DNA of 64,000 nt from SAR86 cluster bacterium SAR86E (lineage in GTDB: Bacteria > Pseudomonadota > Gammaproteobacteria > Magnimaribacterales > D2472): the NCBI GenBank assembly GCA_000307935.1, contig AMWX01000001.1:99388-163387 (forward strand), written 5' to 3'. This document shows positions 38,092-48,678 of this stretch, in pieces. A program made the translations under genes and the position numbers. The notes beneath the pieces were generated by a model. It was not told the origin of the DNA. It did no database searches and worked only from the letters and a program-made list of their open reading frames with translations. Each line of letters starts with the position of its first letter. The stretch's first letter is position 1.

Positions 38092-39444
38092 TTATGATTT
38101 TGCTAATTTATCAGCAATACCAAGATAATTTAGGGGAGTTAGTTTGATTAATTTGTTTTTAGATTTATCGCTGATATTAAGACCATTAACAATGCTAAGA
38201 TATGAATTCTTATCTATACTTTGGCCTCTAGTTTTAGCTTTAATCTCCTCATAGGCATTATCATATCCCTCTAGCTTCATAACAATTTGAAGCGCCTCAC
38301 CAAGAACTTGCCAATTATCTGCTAATTCTGTTTTAGCAGTTTCTTTATTCGGTTGAATTTTACTCAAACCATTCAGGCATGAGCTAATTCCAAGATAGCT
38401 ATATCCAAACCCAACACCAAGATTCCTTAATACTGTAGAGTCAGAAAGGTCTCTTTGAAGTCGAGATTTAGTTAATTTATCAGCAAAAAAGCTCATCATT
38501 GAATTTGATAATCCAAGATTTCCTTCTGAGTTCTCAAAATCTATTGGATTAACCTTGTGCGGCATAGTAGATGAGCCAACCTCACCTTCTTTTAGCTTTA
38601 ACTTAAATATATCGTTGGCGATATAAATCCACATGTCTTGATTTAGATCAATCAAAATATTATTAATTCTTTGAATACAGTGAGCAATTTCAGCTATACC
38701 GTCATGTGATTCAATCTGAGTGGTGATGGGGTTTTGCTCAACCTTAAATAAAGATAAAAATTTATCTGTTTTGGATACCCAGTTTATATTTCCATCAGAT
38801 AGATCTAAGGTATGGAAATTGCCAGTAGCACCTCCAAACTTTGCCATGGGCTTCATTTTCTTCAATAGATCTTTTTGTCTTACTAATCGCTGATGAAATA
38901 CTTTTATTTCTTTTCCAATAGTTGAAGGGGAAGCTGCCTGTCCGTGAGTTCTAGCTAGCAAGGGGAGTGACGCCCATGACTTTGATTTAGAGTTTAAATC
39001 TTTTAAAAGAATATCCAATTTTTTAATATAGATTTCTTTAGCATCTCTTAGTAATACTGCGTAGGACAGAGAATTAACATCTTCGCTTGTTAATGCAAAA
39101 TGAACTAGATGTTGATATTTTTTTAAATTAGAGAATTTGTCCATTTCTTCTCTGATAAAGTACTCCACGGCCTTAACATCATGATTGGTTTTGGATTCTA
39201 TAGTTTTTATTCTTTTTGCAGACTTATTATTAAAACTTTTTCTTATTTCTAAAAGATTATTTTTTGCTGCTGAAGAGAGTGTTTTAAAATTTTTTCCACA
39301 GTGGGAAGTTAGGAAAATAATCCAATCAATCTCAATTTCAAATCTTGTTTTATTTAGATTAGATTCAGAAAAATTATTAGCAAGATCAACAATTTTTTTA
39401 TTGTAACGATTGTCCAGTGGCGAAATTAGTTCTTGATGTTTCAT
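38092..39444 (-). CDS. purB: Adenylosuccinate lyase
   Basis: Acts twice in purine synthesis, releasing fumarate from SAICAR and from adenylosuccinate. ATG at 39444 is preferred (450 aa, beginning MKHQELISPLDNRY, as in E. coli PurB); a longer in-frame reading to 39501 lies inside mnmA. The signature GSSTMPHKVNPIDFENSEGN holds the catalytic Ser loop, and ARTHGQAASPSTIGKE the catalytic His. It follows mnmA by 14 bp; the hflD gene found between mnmA and purB in E. coli is absent. Confidence 0.95.
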   Translation of the reverse strand: MKHQELISPLDNRYNKKIVDLANNFSESNLNKTRFEIEIDWIIFLTSHCGKNFKTLSSAAKNNLLEIRKSFNNKSAKRIKTIESKTNHDVKAVEYFIREEMDKFSNLKKYQHLVHFALTSEDVNSLSYAVLLRDAKEIYIKKLDILLKDLNSKSKSWASLPLLARTHGQAASPSTIGKEIKVFHQRLVRQKDLLKKMKPMAKFGGATGNFHTLDLSDGNINWVSKTDKFLSLFKVEQNPITTQIESHDGIAEIAHCIQRINNILIDLNQDMWIYIANDIFKLKLKEGEVGSSTMPHKVNPIDFENSEGNLGLSNSMMSFFADKLTKSRLQRDLSDSTVLRNLGVGFGYSYLGISSCLNGLSKIQPNKETAKTELADNWQVLGEALQIVMKLEGYDNAYEEIKAKTRGQSIDKNSYLSIVNGLNISDKSKNKLIKLTPLNYLGIADKLAKS

Positions 39445-39458
39445 AGGTTGAATTATAG

Positions 39459-40550
39459 CTAGTCTTTTAGAGCTTTTGCTATTATGCCTCCCCCCAAGCA
39501 TTCATTGTCTTTATAAAGCACAGCTGATTGTCCAGGTGCAATAGCTCTTATTTGCTCAGAGAATTTTAATTTCACACCCTGATCCATAAAGTGCGCATCA
39601 CACTTTACAGGTTTGCCTCTATGACGAACCTGAACCTCGCATTCTAATTTTTTTGGAGGAATTGTTTCATTTATCCATTTCATCTCTTCCATCAACAATC
39701 CATCACTCATTAAGAAATTATTAAATTCTCCCTGGCAGACATACACTTCATTTAATTCAATGCTTTTATCATAAACATACCATGGTAGTTCAGGCTTATC
39801 TTTTACACCGCCAACATTTAATCCTTGCCTTTGCCCTTGGGTGAAAAGAAGTGCTCCAGGGTGAGTGCCTACAATATTTCCATCTGAGTCTTTGATGTCG
39901 CCACTTTCAAATTTAATAAATCTTTTAAGAAAATCTTTTAAATTTCTCTCCCCTACAAAGCATATTCCAACAGAGTCCTTTTTATCGTAATTAATAAAGT
40001 TATTATTTTCTGCAATCTCCCTCACTTCATTTTTATTTAAGTTTTCAAGTGGGAATATACATTTAGCAAACTCTTTTCCTGTAACCTCATGCAAAAAGTA
40101 TGTTTGATCTTTGTTAATATCTTTGGATCTCATCAATACAGATTTATCTTTTTGATGTTCTATTTTTGCATAGTGACCTGTTGCGATATGATCCGCACCA
40201 ATCTTAATTGCATAGTCAAGAAATGATTTAAATTTAATTTCTCTGTTGCATAATATATCTGGATTTGGAGTTCTGCCTTTCTCATGCTCAGAAAGAAATT
40301 CTTTAAAGACTCTATCCCAATACTCATCACTAAAGTTTGCTTTATGCAAAGGTATATTCAATTGATCACAAACTTTTGACGCATCATTAAAATCTATTTC
40401 AGATGTACACACTTCACCTGGCTCATTCTGCCAATTTTGCATGAAAAGACCTTGAACTTTATATCCCTGTTTTTGGAGAAGATAAGCTGCTACAGAAGAA
40501 TCAACTCCTCCTGACATACCAACTACAACGGTTTTATTGATATTTGACAT
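39459..40550 (-). CDS. mnmA: tRNA-specific 2-thiouridylase MnmA
   Basis: Thiolates U34 at the wobble position of Glu, Gln and Lys tRNAs. The 363-aa protein has the ATP-pyrophosphatase PP-loop VVVGMSGGVDSSVAAYLL, the first catalytic Cys in NPDILCNREIKFK, the second in SVGICFVGERNLKDFL, and GQRQGLNVGG. Length and motif order are standard. It is followed closely by purB and is divergent from icd. Confidence 0.96.
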   Translation of the reverse strand: MSNINKTVVVGMSGGVDSSVAAYLLQKQGYKVQGLFMQNWQNEPGEVCTSEIDFNDASKVCDQLNIPLHKANFSDEYWDRVFKEFLSEHEKGRTPNPDILCNREIKFKSFLDYAIKIGADHIATGHYAKIEHQKDKSVLMRSKDINKDQTYFLHEVTGKEFAKCIFPLENLNKNEVREIAENNNFINYDKKDSVGICFVGERNLKDFLKRFIKFESGDIKDSDGNIVGTHPGALLFTQGQRQGLNVGGVKDKPELPWYVYDKSIELNEVYVCQGEFNNFLMSDGLLMEEMKWINETIPPKKLECEVQVRHRGKPVKCDAHFMDQGVKLKFSEQIRAIAPGQSAVLYKDNECLGGGIIAKALKD

Positions 40551-40640
40551 AATTTACATTTAAAGCCTAATTTTAAAGGTTTTTTTAGAGTATAATTCAA
40601 CAAATTTTTTATTATACATATTCGTTCGAGAGGGAAAATC

Positions 40641-41894
40641 ATGGGTTATAAACATATTAAAATTCCAGAAGAAGGTTCAAAAATTACTTTAGAAAATGGA
40701 TCCCTTAATGTTCCTGATAATCCCATTATCCCATATATAGAGGGCGATGGAATCGGGATCGATATCACGCCTGCAATGATAGATGTCGTTGATAGTGCGG
40801 TTGAACATGCATATGGTGGCTCAAAGAAAATTTCATGGATGGAAGTTTACTGTGGTGAAAAATCTACTAAAGTTTATGACCCTGATACATGGCTTCCTGA
40901 TGAAACCATTGAAGCTTTAAAAGAATACATTGTTAGTATAAAAGGGCCATTAACAACCCCAGTTGGTGGAGGTATCAGATCTTTAAACGTCTCTCTTCGT
41001 CAAATCCTTGATTTGTATGTTTGCTTGAGACCTATACGTTATTTTGCGGGAGTACCTAGCCCAGTCAAGAATCCCTCGCATGTAGATATGGTCATCTTTA
41101 GGGAAAATTCTGAAGATATTTATGCTGGTGTAGAGTTTGAGGCTGGTTCGCCAGAATCTGATGCTATGGTTAAAGTTCTTCAAGAGCAATTTGGTGTAAC
41201 ACAAATCCGGTTTCCATCAGATGTTGGTTTAGGCGTTAAACCCATTTCTAAACAAGGCACCGAAAGACTCGTTAAGCAGGCTCTAGACTATGCGATCAAG
41301 AATGATCGTTCCTCTGTCACTCTCGTGCACAAAGGTAATATTATGAAGTTTACCGAAGGCGCTTTTAGAGATTGGGGATATGAATTAAGTGTAAACTCTT
41401 ATGGCGGCGAGCTACTCGATGGAGGCCCTTGGGTAACTATCAAAAACCCAAATAATGGAAAAAATATAATTGTTAAAGATGTTATTTGTGATGCATTTCT
41501 TCAACAAATTCTTACAAGACCAAAAGAATATGATGTGATCGCTACTATGAACCTTAATGGTGACTACGTATCTGATGCTTTAGCAGCATGTGTTGGTGGT
41601 ATAGGAATTGCACCAGGAGCAAATATTAGTGATGATTTGGCACTGTTTGAAGCTACGCACGGAACCGCACCTAAATATGCAGGCCAGGATAAGGTGAATC
41701 CAGGGTCTTTGATTTTATCAGCAGAAATGATGTTGAGGCATATGGGTTGGGTGGAAGCTGCAGATCTAATTATTTCTTCAATGGAAGCAGCGATTTCAGA
41801 TAAGATGGTTACATACGACTTTGAAAGATTAATGGACGGAGCTAATCTAGTTTCTTGTTCTGGCTTTGCCAAGGAAATGATTAAAAGAATGTGA
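40641..41894 (+). CDS. icd: Isocitrate dehydrogenase, NADP+-dependent E. coli type
   Basis: TCA-cycle enzyme converting isocitrate to 2-oxoglutarate. The 417-aa protein has [17 protein letters not shown], the substrate-binding [18 protein letters not shown] containing the phosphorylatable Ser position, [42 protein letters not shown] and the NADP-binding [14 protein letters not shown]. It competes with isocitrate lyase, encoded nearby. A TATAAT at 40591-40596 lies upstream, and GAGAGGGA supplies the ribosome-binding site. clpS follows with 8 bp between stop and preferred start. Confidence 0.96.
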   Translation: MGYKHIKIPEEGSKITLENGSLNVPDNPIIPYIEGDGIGIDITPAMIDVVDSAVEHAYGGSKKISWMEVYCGEKSTKVYDPDTWLPDETIEALKEYIVSIKGPLTTPVGGGIRSLNVSLRQILDLYVCLRPIRYFAGVPSPVKNPSHVDMVIFRENSEDIYAGVEFEAGSPESDAMVKVLQEQFGVTQIRFPSDVGLGVKPISKQGTERLVKQALDYAIKNDRSSVTLVHKGNIMKFTEGAFRDWGYELSVNSYGGELLDGGPWVTIKNPNNGKNIIVKDVICDAFLQQILTRPKEYDVIATMNLNGDYVSDALAACVGGIGIAPGANISDDLALFEATHGTAPKYAGQDKVNPGSLILSAEMMLRHMGWVEAADLIISSMEAAISDKMVTYDFERLMDGANLVSCSGFAKEMIKRM

Positions 41895-41902
41895 GGATTT
41901 AT

Positions 41903-42241
41903 ATGTCTTCAGAATCATCAAATGGCTCCAATGGTTTAGGCGATACCGGTACAGTTGTTCTAGAGAATAAACCGGATATCAAAGAACCTCCAATGTATCA
42001 AGTCGTCCTTCTGAATGATGATTTTACCCCAATGGAATTTGTGGTTTATATTCTTCAATCAATATTTGGCTATGAGCACGAAAGGTCAACTCAAATAATG
42101 TTGGCAGTTCATACAAAAGGAAAGGGCGTCTGTGGTATATTTCCTAAAGAGATAGCTGAAATGAAATCTCATGAAATAAATGAGATGGCAAAAGCCCATG
42201 AGCATCCCTTGATAAGTGAAATTGAACCTTTAACAGATTAA
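41903..42241 (+). CDS. clpS: ATP-dependent Clp protease adaptor ClpS
   Basis: Adaptor delivering N-degron substrates to ClpAP. ATG at 41903 is preferred because GAGG lies just upstream at the icd stop, giving 112 aa; an ATG at 41891 overlaps icd and is less well placed. The core MYQVVLLNDDFTPMEFVVYIL, with the substrate-contacting NDDFTPMEFV segment, the CGIFPKEIAE and the C-terminal HPLISEIE are typical. It overlaps clpA by one base. Confidence 0.95.
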   Translation: MSSESSNGSNGLGDTGTVVLENKPDIKEPPMYQVVLLNDDFTPMEFVVYILQSIFGYEHERSTQIMLAVHTKGKGVCGIFPKEIAEMKSHEINEMAKAHEHPLISEIEPLTD

Positions 42242-44496
42242 TGTTTAGCAAAGAATTAGAACAATCAATAGCAAATTTATTTGATCAAGCCCAAGATCAA
42301 AATCTCGAATATCTGACTATTGAGCATTTGCTTTTAATGCTCCTTTCAGATTTTGAAGTTAGACAGGCCCTTGAAACAAATGAGGTAAATATTGCTACTT
42401 TGAGAGAAAATCTTGAAGAGCATGTGAGGGATAATACCCCTAATAAGGTTGATGCTAAAAAACCGGTGCAACCAACACTGGGATTTCAAAGAGTACTTCA
42501 AAGGGCTGTTTTTCACGTTCAATCATCAGGTAAAGGTGTTGTAAAGCCTATCAATTTACTAGTAGCTATCTTTTCTGAAAAAGAATCACACTCTGTTTTT
42601 TTGCTCTCAAAACAAGGTATTGGAAGACTCGATATTGTTTCTTATATTTCTCATGGCAAACCTGAGACCTCTCAAACTGAGGCTGATTCTGATTCCTCAG
42701 TTGAAGGGAGCGATAACGATACAGTTTCAACTAGTAATGAGTTAGAGTTTTTAATTGATTTAAACCATCTAGCAGAATCTAACAAAGTCGATCAGTTGGT
42801 AGGGCGCAAAGATGAGGTTGAAAGAATTATACAAATTCTAGCTAGGCGAACTAAAAATAATCCCCTGCTTGTTGGTGAGTCTGGAGTAGGGAAGACAGCT
42901 ATTGCAGAAGGACTTGCCCATCTAATTAACTCTAAAGATACCCCTGATTTTTTACATGAATCAAAACTCTATTCTTTGGATATAGGGGCTTTGATTGCTG
43001 GTACAAAATATAGAGGAGATTTTGAAAAGAGACTAAAGTCAGTACTAAAATTCCTTGATGATCAAAACAACCCAATACTATTTATCGATGAAATACATAC
43101 AATTATTGGTGCCGGATCAGCTTCTGGAGGTAGTTTGGACGTATCCAACTTATTAAAACCAGCTTTAGGTAAAGGCAAACTGAGGTGTATTGGATCCACA
43201 ACATTTCAAGAATATAGAGGTGTTTTTAATCAAAATCAGGCTCTTTCTAGAAGGTTTCAAAAAATTGATGTATTAGAACCATCTGTAGATGAATGTATTC
43301 AAATACTAGATGGTCTTAAGACGAATTATGAAGATCATCACAATGTGAAATATTCTGGTGAATCTATAAATTCAGCTGTTACCTTATCTAAGCGCTTTCT
43401 AAACGATAGATTTTTACCTGATAAGGCAATTGATTTGATAGATGAAACAGGTGCTTTGTTAAATATTTCAAGGAAAAATTCAAAAAAAATAACCGTAAAA
43501 CAGATAGATATTGAAAAAACTATTTCAAAAATATCTAAAATTCCTGAACAAACTATATCTAGCCAAGAGTCAATTAATCTCCAAAAACTAGAATCCGATC
43601 TTAAAACTGTTATTTTTGGTCAAGACACTGCTATTAAGAGTCTGGTTAACGCTATCAAATTATCTAGAGCAGGGCTCAGAGATGACAATAAAACGATTGG
43701 ATCGTTTTTATTCGCTGGACCAACTGGAGTAGGTAAGACAGAAATTACAACCCAATTGGCAAACATGATGGGTATCGAGCTTGTGAGATTTGATATGTCG
43801 GAGTACATGGAAAGGCACACAGTCTCGAGACTGATTGGGGCGCCTCCTGGCTATGTTGGATTTGATCAAGGCGGCCTATTAACTGAGGCCGTCGTACAAA
43901 ACCCGCATTGTGTACTCCTGCTTGATGAAATAGAAAAGGCTCATCCAGATATCTTTAATTTGCTTCTACAAATCATGGATTCCGGGGTCTTAACAGATAA
44001 TAATGGGCGCAAAGCGGACTTTAGGAATGTCATTGTAGTCATGACAACTAATGCAGGTGCTGATTTGTTAGAAAAGAAAAGCATTGGTTTCAGCGATCAA
44101 TCCAATGAATCTGATGCATTGTTATCTCTAAAGAAACTATTTTCTCCTGAATTTAGGAATAGGTTAGATGAAATTATTCAGTTTAACTATCTACCAATGA
44201 AAGTCATTCTATCAATAGTAGATAAATTTCTTACCAAGCTCCAAGCGCAGCTTGATGCGAGAAATGTAGAGTTAATTTATTCTAAAAAGGTTTTAAACTG
44301 GATCGCTGAAAATGGCTATAACAAAGAAATGGGTGCAAGGCCTATGGAAAGATTTATTACCAACAAAATTAAGAAACCTCTTGTTGATAAGGTATTATTT
44401 GGTGAGCTCAGCAAGGGTGGCCAGATCAAAGTTGATTTGGTTGCAAATGAAGTAAAATTCAGCGCTAAAAAGAAAACAGTTAAATCTAAAGCCTAA
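42241..44496 (+). CDS. clpA: ATP-dependent Clp protease ATP-binding subunit ClpA
   Basis: AAA+ unfoldase that feeds substrates to ClpP. The 751-aa protein has the N-domain, first AAA module with [15 protein letters not shown], Walker [15 protein letters not shown], then the second with [41 protein letters not shown] and [13 protein letters not shown]. The ClpP-docking loop appears as KSIGFSDQ. It forms an operon with clpS, and its stop overlaps that of the convergent infA by 4 bp. Confidence 0.96.
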   Translation: MFSKELEQSIANLFDQAQDQNLEYLTIEHLLLMLLSDFEVRQALETNEVNIATLRENLEEHVRDNTPNKVDAKKPVQPTLGFQRVLQRAVFHVQSSGKGVVKPINLLVAIFSEKESHSVFLLSKQGIGRLDIVSYISHGKPETSQTEADSDSSVEGSDNDTVSTSNELEFLIDLNHLAESNKVDQLVGRKDEVERIIQILARRTKNNPLLVGESGVGKTAIAEGLAHLINSKDTPDFLHESKLYSLDIGALIAGTKYRGDFEKRLKSVLKFLDDQNNPILFIDEIHTIIGAGSASGGSLDVSNLLKPALGKGKLRCIGSTTFQEYRGVFNQNQALSRRFQKIDVLEPSVDECIQILDGLKTNYEDHHNVKYSGESINSAVTLSKRFLNDRFLPDKAIDLIDETGALLNISRKNSKKITVKQIDIEKTISKISKIPEQTISSQESINLQKLESDLKTVIFGQDTAIKSLVNAIKLSRAGLRDDNKTIGSFLFAGPTGVGKTEITTQLANMMGIELVRFDMSEYMERHTVSRLIGAPPGYVGFDQGGLLTEAVVQNPHCVLLLDEIEKAHPDIFNLLLQIMDSGVLTDNNGRKADFRNVIVVMTTNAGADLLEKKSIGFSDQSNESDALLSLKKLFSPEFRNRLDEIIQFNYLPMKVILSIVDKFLTKLQAQLDARNVELIYSKKVLNWIAENGYNKEMGARPMERFITNKIKKPLVDKVLFGELSKGGQIKVDLVANEVKFSAKKKTVKSKA

Positions 44497-44711
44497 CGGC
44501 CTCTAAAAGTAATTCTTCCTTTTGTTAGATCGTATGGGGTCATCTCAACTTTAACTTTATCGCCAGTTAAGATCCTGATGTAATGTTTACGCATTTTGCC
44601 AGAAATGTGGGCTTCGATTATATGATCGTTCTCTAATTTTACTTTAAAGGTAGTATTAGGGAGAGTTTCAATAACTTCTCCTTCAAATTCTAGGTTGTCT
44701 TCTTTTGCCAT
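44493..44711 (-). CDS. infA: Translation initiation factor IF-1
   Basis: A 72-aa S1-like OB-fold protein that helps position initiator tRNA on the 30S subunit. [43 protein letters not shown] and [11 protein letters not shown] are near-invariant IF-1 sequence. The clpA-infA convergence is a common gammaproteobacterial arrangement. Confidence 0.97.
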   Translation of the reverse strand: MAKEDNLEFEGEVIETLPNTTFKVKLENDHIIEAHISGKMRKHYIRILTGDKVKVEMTPYDLTKGRITFRGR

Positions 44712-44768
44712 ATTCGAGTATTTTACACTAAATAATAGAAGTTTAAGTTAATAAATGCTTAAGCAAAG

Positions 44769-45170
44769 CTAAATACTCTTGTGATCACTTTTTAATAAAA
44801 TGAAACCTAAAATTTGGATTAATATAACTACACCAAATGAAAATATATTCAATGGGATGCCTAATGGCGCCAACTCATCAATGCCATTGCCAACAGGAAG
44901 TCCGCCATAAAATGGCATTAAAAATACAGATATCCAAAAACCAATTAAAAGACATGAGCTTAAAAGAGCTGCTAGAAACTCTCTTTGCTTAATCCATAAT
45001 AGATATAGACCTAACATTGTAATTAGAGAATTGGTAGATAGTCGCCATACTTCGTGAACTCTTGCATGTGCATCCCAGTCCGGATTTAATAAATGTGTGG
45101 TGCCTATATCTATAAGCAGTGGCCCTAAGCCAGCAGCTATAAGTGCAATTGAGGTTAAATATTTACTCAA
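44769..45170 (-). CDS. Four-helix membrane protein of unknown function
   Basis: A 133-aa protein with four predicted hydrophobic helices (near 5-25, 45-60, 67-85, 105-127). Between the first two is HLLNPDWDAHARVHEVW, a conserved-looking polar loop resembling small DUF6640-type membrane proteins, but I cannot assign it firmly. It lies 2 bp downstream of the FAH-family hydrolase on the same strand, so co-transcription is likely. No function is proposed. Confidence 0.7.
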   Translation of the reverse strand: MSKYLTSIALIAAGLGPLLIDIGTTHLLNPDWDAHARVHEVWRLSTNSLITMLGLYLLWIKQREFLAALLSSCLLIGFWISVFLMPFYGGLPVGNGIDELAPLGIPLNIFSFGVVILIQILGFILLKSDHKSI

Positions 45171-45172
45171 AA

Positions 45173-46084
45173 CTAATCTTGATCATTGTTTGGCATCTTT
45201 CCTTTTACAAATTCAGGGATGAATGATGCATTGCTATGATCTGAGATTCTTACACATTTATTTTCCATCCTTCCAATACCCTCAATAGTCGTTGAAAGAA
45301 TATCGCCATCTTTGAGAAGTTTACCTTGAGTTGCGCCAACACCAGCTGGAGTGCCTGTAAATATTAAATCACCAGGTTCTAGGGTAATAAACTCAGATAT
45401 GTAGGAAATAATATATGGAATATCAAAAATTAAATCATTTGTATTATCTTTTTGTCTCAATTCACCATTAACAGAACACTCAAGATCTAATGAGTTTTTA
45501 TCTTCAAATTCATCTGGTGAGACCAAGATAGGTCCGATCGGTCCAAAGGTATCAAATGATTTTCCAAGATTAAACTGAGGCGGTGTTGCATGAAACTGAA
45601 CAGATCTATCGGATATATCTTGGCCAACTGTTAAACCAGCAACATGATTCCAAGCCTCATCATTAGTAATATTTTTACCTTGCTTTCCAATTATGACAAC
45701 TAACTCAGCCTCATAATCAACAATATCACTTCTCATTTCAATATCATCAAATGGTCCATTTATACATGATGTATGTTTGGTAAAGATCATAGGGAAGGGT
45801 GGTATTTCCATTCCAGATTCCTCTGCATGATTTCTATAATTTAATCCAACAGCAAAACAATTTCTTGAACCAGTTATCGGTGGGCCCATAACTGCATTAT
45901 CTAATTTTCCAGATGGAGCAAATTCATCTATATCAGAATAAAGTTTAGCAATAGCATATAAGTTGCTAACTACTTCTGATGGGTTATCAGATACATCCCC
46001 ATTAGATATTTCTGAAAGATTATAAAAGGCATCATTTTTTACTAATGCCGCTTTTCCATATATGTTTCCTAATTTAAAACCCAT
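45173..46084 (-). CDS. Fumarylacetoacetate hydrolase (FAH) family protein
   Basis: A 303-aa FAH-fold enzyme. GLNYRNHAEESG, the metal-ligand region DYEAELVVIIGKQGKNI, GQDISDRSVQ, KSFDTFGPIGPILVS and GDLIFTGTPAGVG are the family landmarks. Members hydrolyse C-C bonds in acylpyruvates such as fumarylpyruvate, hydrate 2-oxopent-4-enoates, or decarboxylate oxaloacetate, so they commonly end aromatic ring-cleavage pathways. The gene lies just beyond the TonB receptor on the same strand, separated by an AT-rich inverted repeat, near the extradiol dioxygenase, supporting (not proving) a catabolic role. Confidence 0.88.
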   Translation of the reverse strand: MGFKLGNIYGKAALVKNDAFYNLSEISNGDVSDNPSEVVSNLYAIAKLYSDIDEFAPSGKLDNAVMGPPITGSRNCFAVGLNYRNHAEESGMEIPPFPMIFTKHTSCINGPFDDIEMRSDIVDYEAELVVIIGKQGKNITNDEAWNHVAGLTVGQDISDRSVQFHATPPQFNLGKSFDTFGPIGPILVSPDEFEDKNSLDLECSVNGELRQKDNTNDLIFDIPYIISYISEFITLEPGDLIFTGTPAGVGATQGKLLKDGDILSTTIEGIGRMENKCVRISDHSNASFIPEFVKGKMPNNDQD

Positions 46085-46150
46085 TTCATAACTCCATCTA
46101 GAAAAAGGGCAAAATGAATAACTAAATAAAACATAATGCCCTTAGAAGTG

Positions 46151-46182
46151 CTTAATAATTAAAAGGGGAAGTAATTATTAAG
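46151..46182. repeat. 11-bp perfect inverted repeat between TonB receptor and FAH genes
   Basis: CTTAATAATTA (46151-46161) and its exact reverse complement (46172-46182) flank the 10-base spacer AAAGGGGAAG. The arms are AT-only apart from the end, so it is not a typical GC-rich terminator. It could be an operator or a weak attenuating hairpin ahead of the FAH gene. Confidence 0.6.
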
Positions 46183-46196
46183 TCAAAAAATTTATA

Positions 46197-48620
46197 TTAA
46201 AAATTAGCTTTTAAGCTAAGTCCAATTTCTTTACCTCTCTCCCAAAGCATGAAATGAGAGCCGTTCACCAATGGTAAATCGATACTTTGTGTGCCTACTT
46301 GCTCATCAGTAATGTTTCTACCAAACAATGAGATTTCTAGACCATTAGCCATGACCATTGTTGCACTTGCATCAATCTTTGTTGCAGATTCATGAATTCC
46401 AAGTGGATCGTTGTCACCAGCAGAACCAAATTCATCTTGATAGTTTGCATTGAGTGAAAGAACCATTTGCTTATCATTGCTTAATGCTTGGAAGTAATTC
46501 ATGAATATATTTGCAGACAATTCTGGTGCATAGTTACCAGTTTGACCTGTCTGGTCTTGGGTACAGCTTCTACTTCCAGTTGCCAATCTATTTGCAAATT
46601 CTTGATCAGCAGTACATGCTCCTGTATCAAATGAGCTGTATGCAAAGTCTAATGATGTAACTGAGCCGCCGACCAGGAAGCTATCAGTTGGCGCCCAAGT
46701 CATGTCCATTTCTAGCCCATCAATCTCAGCTTGAGCTGCATTGGAAACAACGAATGCTGATCCATTCCAAGCTGAAACTTGTAAATCTTCATAGTCTGTA
46801 GAGAAATATGCAATATTTGCTCTGAATGAATTTTCGGGAATATTAATCTTAGCTCCCAACTCAATAGTAGAGGCTTCTTCTGGCCTGAACTCGAATGTAG
46901 GCGCAGGAGTAGTTGCATTTGTTTGAGGTGCATTTTCTGATCCATCAAAGCCGCCAGCTTTATAACCTTCTGCATAACTTAGATACAATCTAGTTGAATC
47001 TGTCGCTTCATATATAAATTTTACAGATGGGGTGGTATGACTCTCTGATCTTTTTTGTAAAGGAAAGTTATACGGAGATCTATCAAGTAACACTTTTACA
47101 ACGCCCAAAATAACAGGATTCATTGTTGGCGTATTGATACTTACACCACCGGTAACATTAGAACTCATCACTTGAGATCCTTTCAAATCTTTATCATCTT
47201 CAGATTTGCGAACCCCAGCTATCATTGTTAGCCTATCATTTAGATACCAAGTACCTTCAGCAAAAATTGATTTGCTAGTTGATTGTTGGTCAAAAAGAGT
47301 GTGAGTTGCCGCTGTTTGAGCGCTAAACCTTCCACCGGTTTGAAAGGCAAATAAATCTGGCGCAGGGAATGTTTGACCAAACTTGCCTCCAAAATCGGTT
47401 TGAAGAGTTCCATTATTTTGTGACCAATACTCAATATCGTCATAGTAGAAACCAGCTATGTATTCAAATTTGTCGCTGGTAGGAGAGGTAATAACAAATT
47501 CTTGAGTGAGAGATGAGAAATCATGATTACTGTCAGTTGAAAGAAAATCCATTGGACCAAAATCAGCATCAAGCCCCCAAGTATAATCATAAGTTGAATA
47601 TGTAGTTGTAGACTTAATCTCATGATCACCCCAAGAAGAAGTAATATTTAAGATTGCACTATCTGAATTAACTTCACCACCTGTAGGATTTTCTCCTTGA
47701 CCATTGTTGACATATGTACTTCCAGGAACTCCAGTTACCATATCAGAGTAATGTTTATTAAGAATATTTACTGCTAGAAATGCAGCTGTATAACCATTTT
47801 GTGCCATTAAACCTAATGGCCCAACTGTTCTATAAACAGATATACCTGTTTCTTGACCACTTTTCTCACTTGTAGCTGTTGATAATTTTAAATCGATTTC
47901 TGTCTCTCCAAGATCCCATAACAGTGTTGCTCTCAAAGCTTTGGCCTCATTCGAGGGCTCATCTTTATTAAGAAACTCATTGGTTACCCATCCATCCGAA
48001 TCTTCGATTGACGCAGCCAATCTCATAGCAAAAGTATCATTAACGGGAATATTCATCGCCCCTTGTAATTTTTTAGTACTCCACTCTGGAACATATTCCA
48101 TTGACCAGTTTCCATCTGTATCCCCACCAATGATAGGAGACTTGCTAACAACATTTATCACACCGCCAATAGTATTCTTACCAAATAAAACACCTTGAGC
48201 GCCTTTTAATACCTCAACTCTTTCAACATCAAGCAAAGGAGTAAGGTATTGCTGACCTCTTATGATGGGCATTCCATCAATAAATTGAGTAATTGATTGT
48301 GAGAAGCCTTTGTTTGCTCCAGAGCCTACACCTCTCATGTAAATGTTCATCTCACCAGCACCTTTATTAATAACTAGTCCCGGTACATGTGTTGATAAGC
48401 CTTCAAGTGTTGTAACACCCAGCTGAGACATTCGTTCGCCTGACATTACTGAGATTGAAATAGGCACCTCGGCTAGCCCTTGTTCTTTTTTCTGAGCAGT
48501 AACAACCACTTCTTCTAATCTTGAATCATCAGATGATTGAGCAAAAGTGTTTTGAGTGAATGAAATTACCGCAGTAAATAGTAATGTTGATAAGTAAATA
48601 TTTTTATAGGATTTAACCAT
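46197..48620 (-). CDS. TonB-dependent outer-membrane receptor
   Basis: An 807-aa active-transport porin. A signal peptide (YLSTLLFTAVISFTQNTFA) is followed by a TonB box-like EEVVVTAQK, a plug domain with VPISISVMSGERM, VPGLVINKGAGEMNIYMRGVG and VEVLKGAQGVLFGKNTIGGVINV, and a long beta-barrel ending GLSLKANF with the terminal Phe used for outer-membrane assembly. It resembles the large receptor group seen near catabolic genes rather than a specific siderophore receptor, so the ligand is unknown. Its promoter region is shared with the GST-dioxygenase operon and carries three copies of a 14-bp palindrome. Confidence 0.93.
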   Translation of the reverse strand: MVKSYKNIYLSTLLFTAVISFTQNTFAQSSDDSRLEEVVVTAQKKEQGLAEVPISISVMSGERMSQLGVTTLEGLSTHVPGLVINKGAGEMNIYMRGVGSGANKGFSQSITQFIDGMPIIRGQQYLTPLLDVERVEVLKGAQGVLFGKNTIGGVINVVSKSPIIGGDTDGNWSMEYVPEWSTKKLQGAMNIPVNDTFAMRLAASIEDSDGWVTNEFLNKDEPSNEAKALRATLLWDLGETEIDLKLSTATSEKSGQETGISVYRTVGPLGLMAQNGYTAAFLAVNILNKHYSDMVTGVPGSTYVNNGQGENPTGGEVNSDSAILNITSSWGDHEIKSTTTYSTYDYTWGLDADFGPMDFLSTDSNHDFSSLTQEFVITSPTSDKFEYIAGFYYDDIEYWSQNNGTLQTDFGGKFGQTFPAPDLFAFQTGGRFSAQTAATHTLFDQQSTSKSIFAEGTWYLNDRLTMIAGVRKSEDDKDLKGSQVMSSNVTGGVSINTPTMNPVILGVVKVLLDRSPYNFPLQKRSESHTTPSVKFIYEATDSTRLYLSYAEGYKAGGFDGSENAPQTNATTPAPTFEFRPEEASTIELGAKINIPENSFRANIAYFSTDYEDLQVSAWNGSAFVVSNAAQAEIDGLEMDMTWAPTDSFLVGGSVTSLDFAYSSFDTGACTADQEFANRLATGSRSCTQDQTGQTGNYAPELSANIFMNYFQALSNDKQMVLSLNANYQDEFGSAGDNDPLGIHESATKIDASATMVMANGLEISLFGRNITDEQVGTQSIDLPLVNGSHFMLWERGKEIGLSLKANF

Positions 48621-48653
48621 TTTTTCCCCCGGAAAATGAATTATTTTTAATTC

Positions 48654-48667
48654 TAACCACTTGGATA
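48654..48667. promoter_or_regulatory. Putative TetR operator copy 1
   Basis: TAACCACTTGGATA, fitting TAWCCA-NN-TGGWTA. It lies 34 bases upstream of the TonB receptor start in the divergent promoter region, where a repressor could block its transcription. Confidence 0.6.
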
Positions 48668-48678
48668 GAAAAAAACAA

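Noticed and set aside
39445..39501. Extended N-terminus for purB
   Set aside because: It reads through the end of mnmA; the PurB N-terminus MKHQELISPLDNRY begins at 39444.
46107..46143. GGGCA...TGCCC pairing as a terminator after the TonB receptor
   Set aside because: Short stem, long loop of more than 20 bases, and no adjacent T-run on the correct side.
46712..47443. Two reverse-strand frames inside the TonB receptor
   Set aside because: They are out-of-frame shadows of a clear full-length receptor gene, with low-complexity composition.
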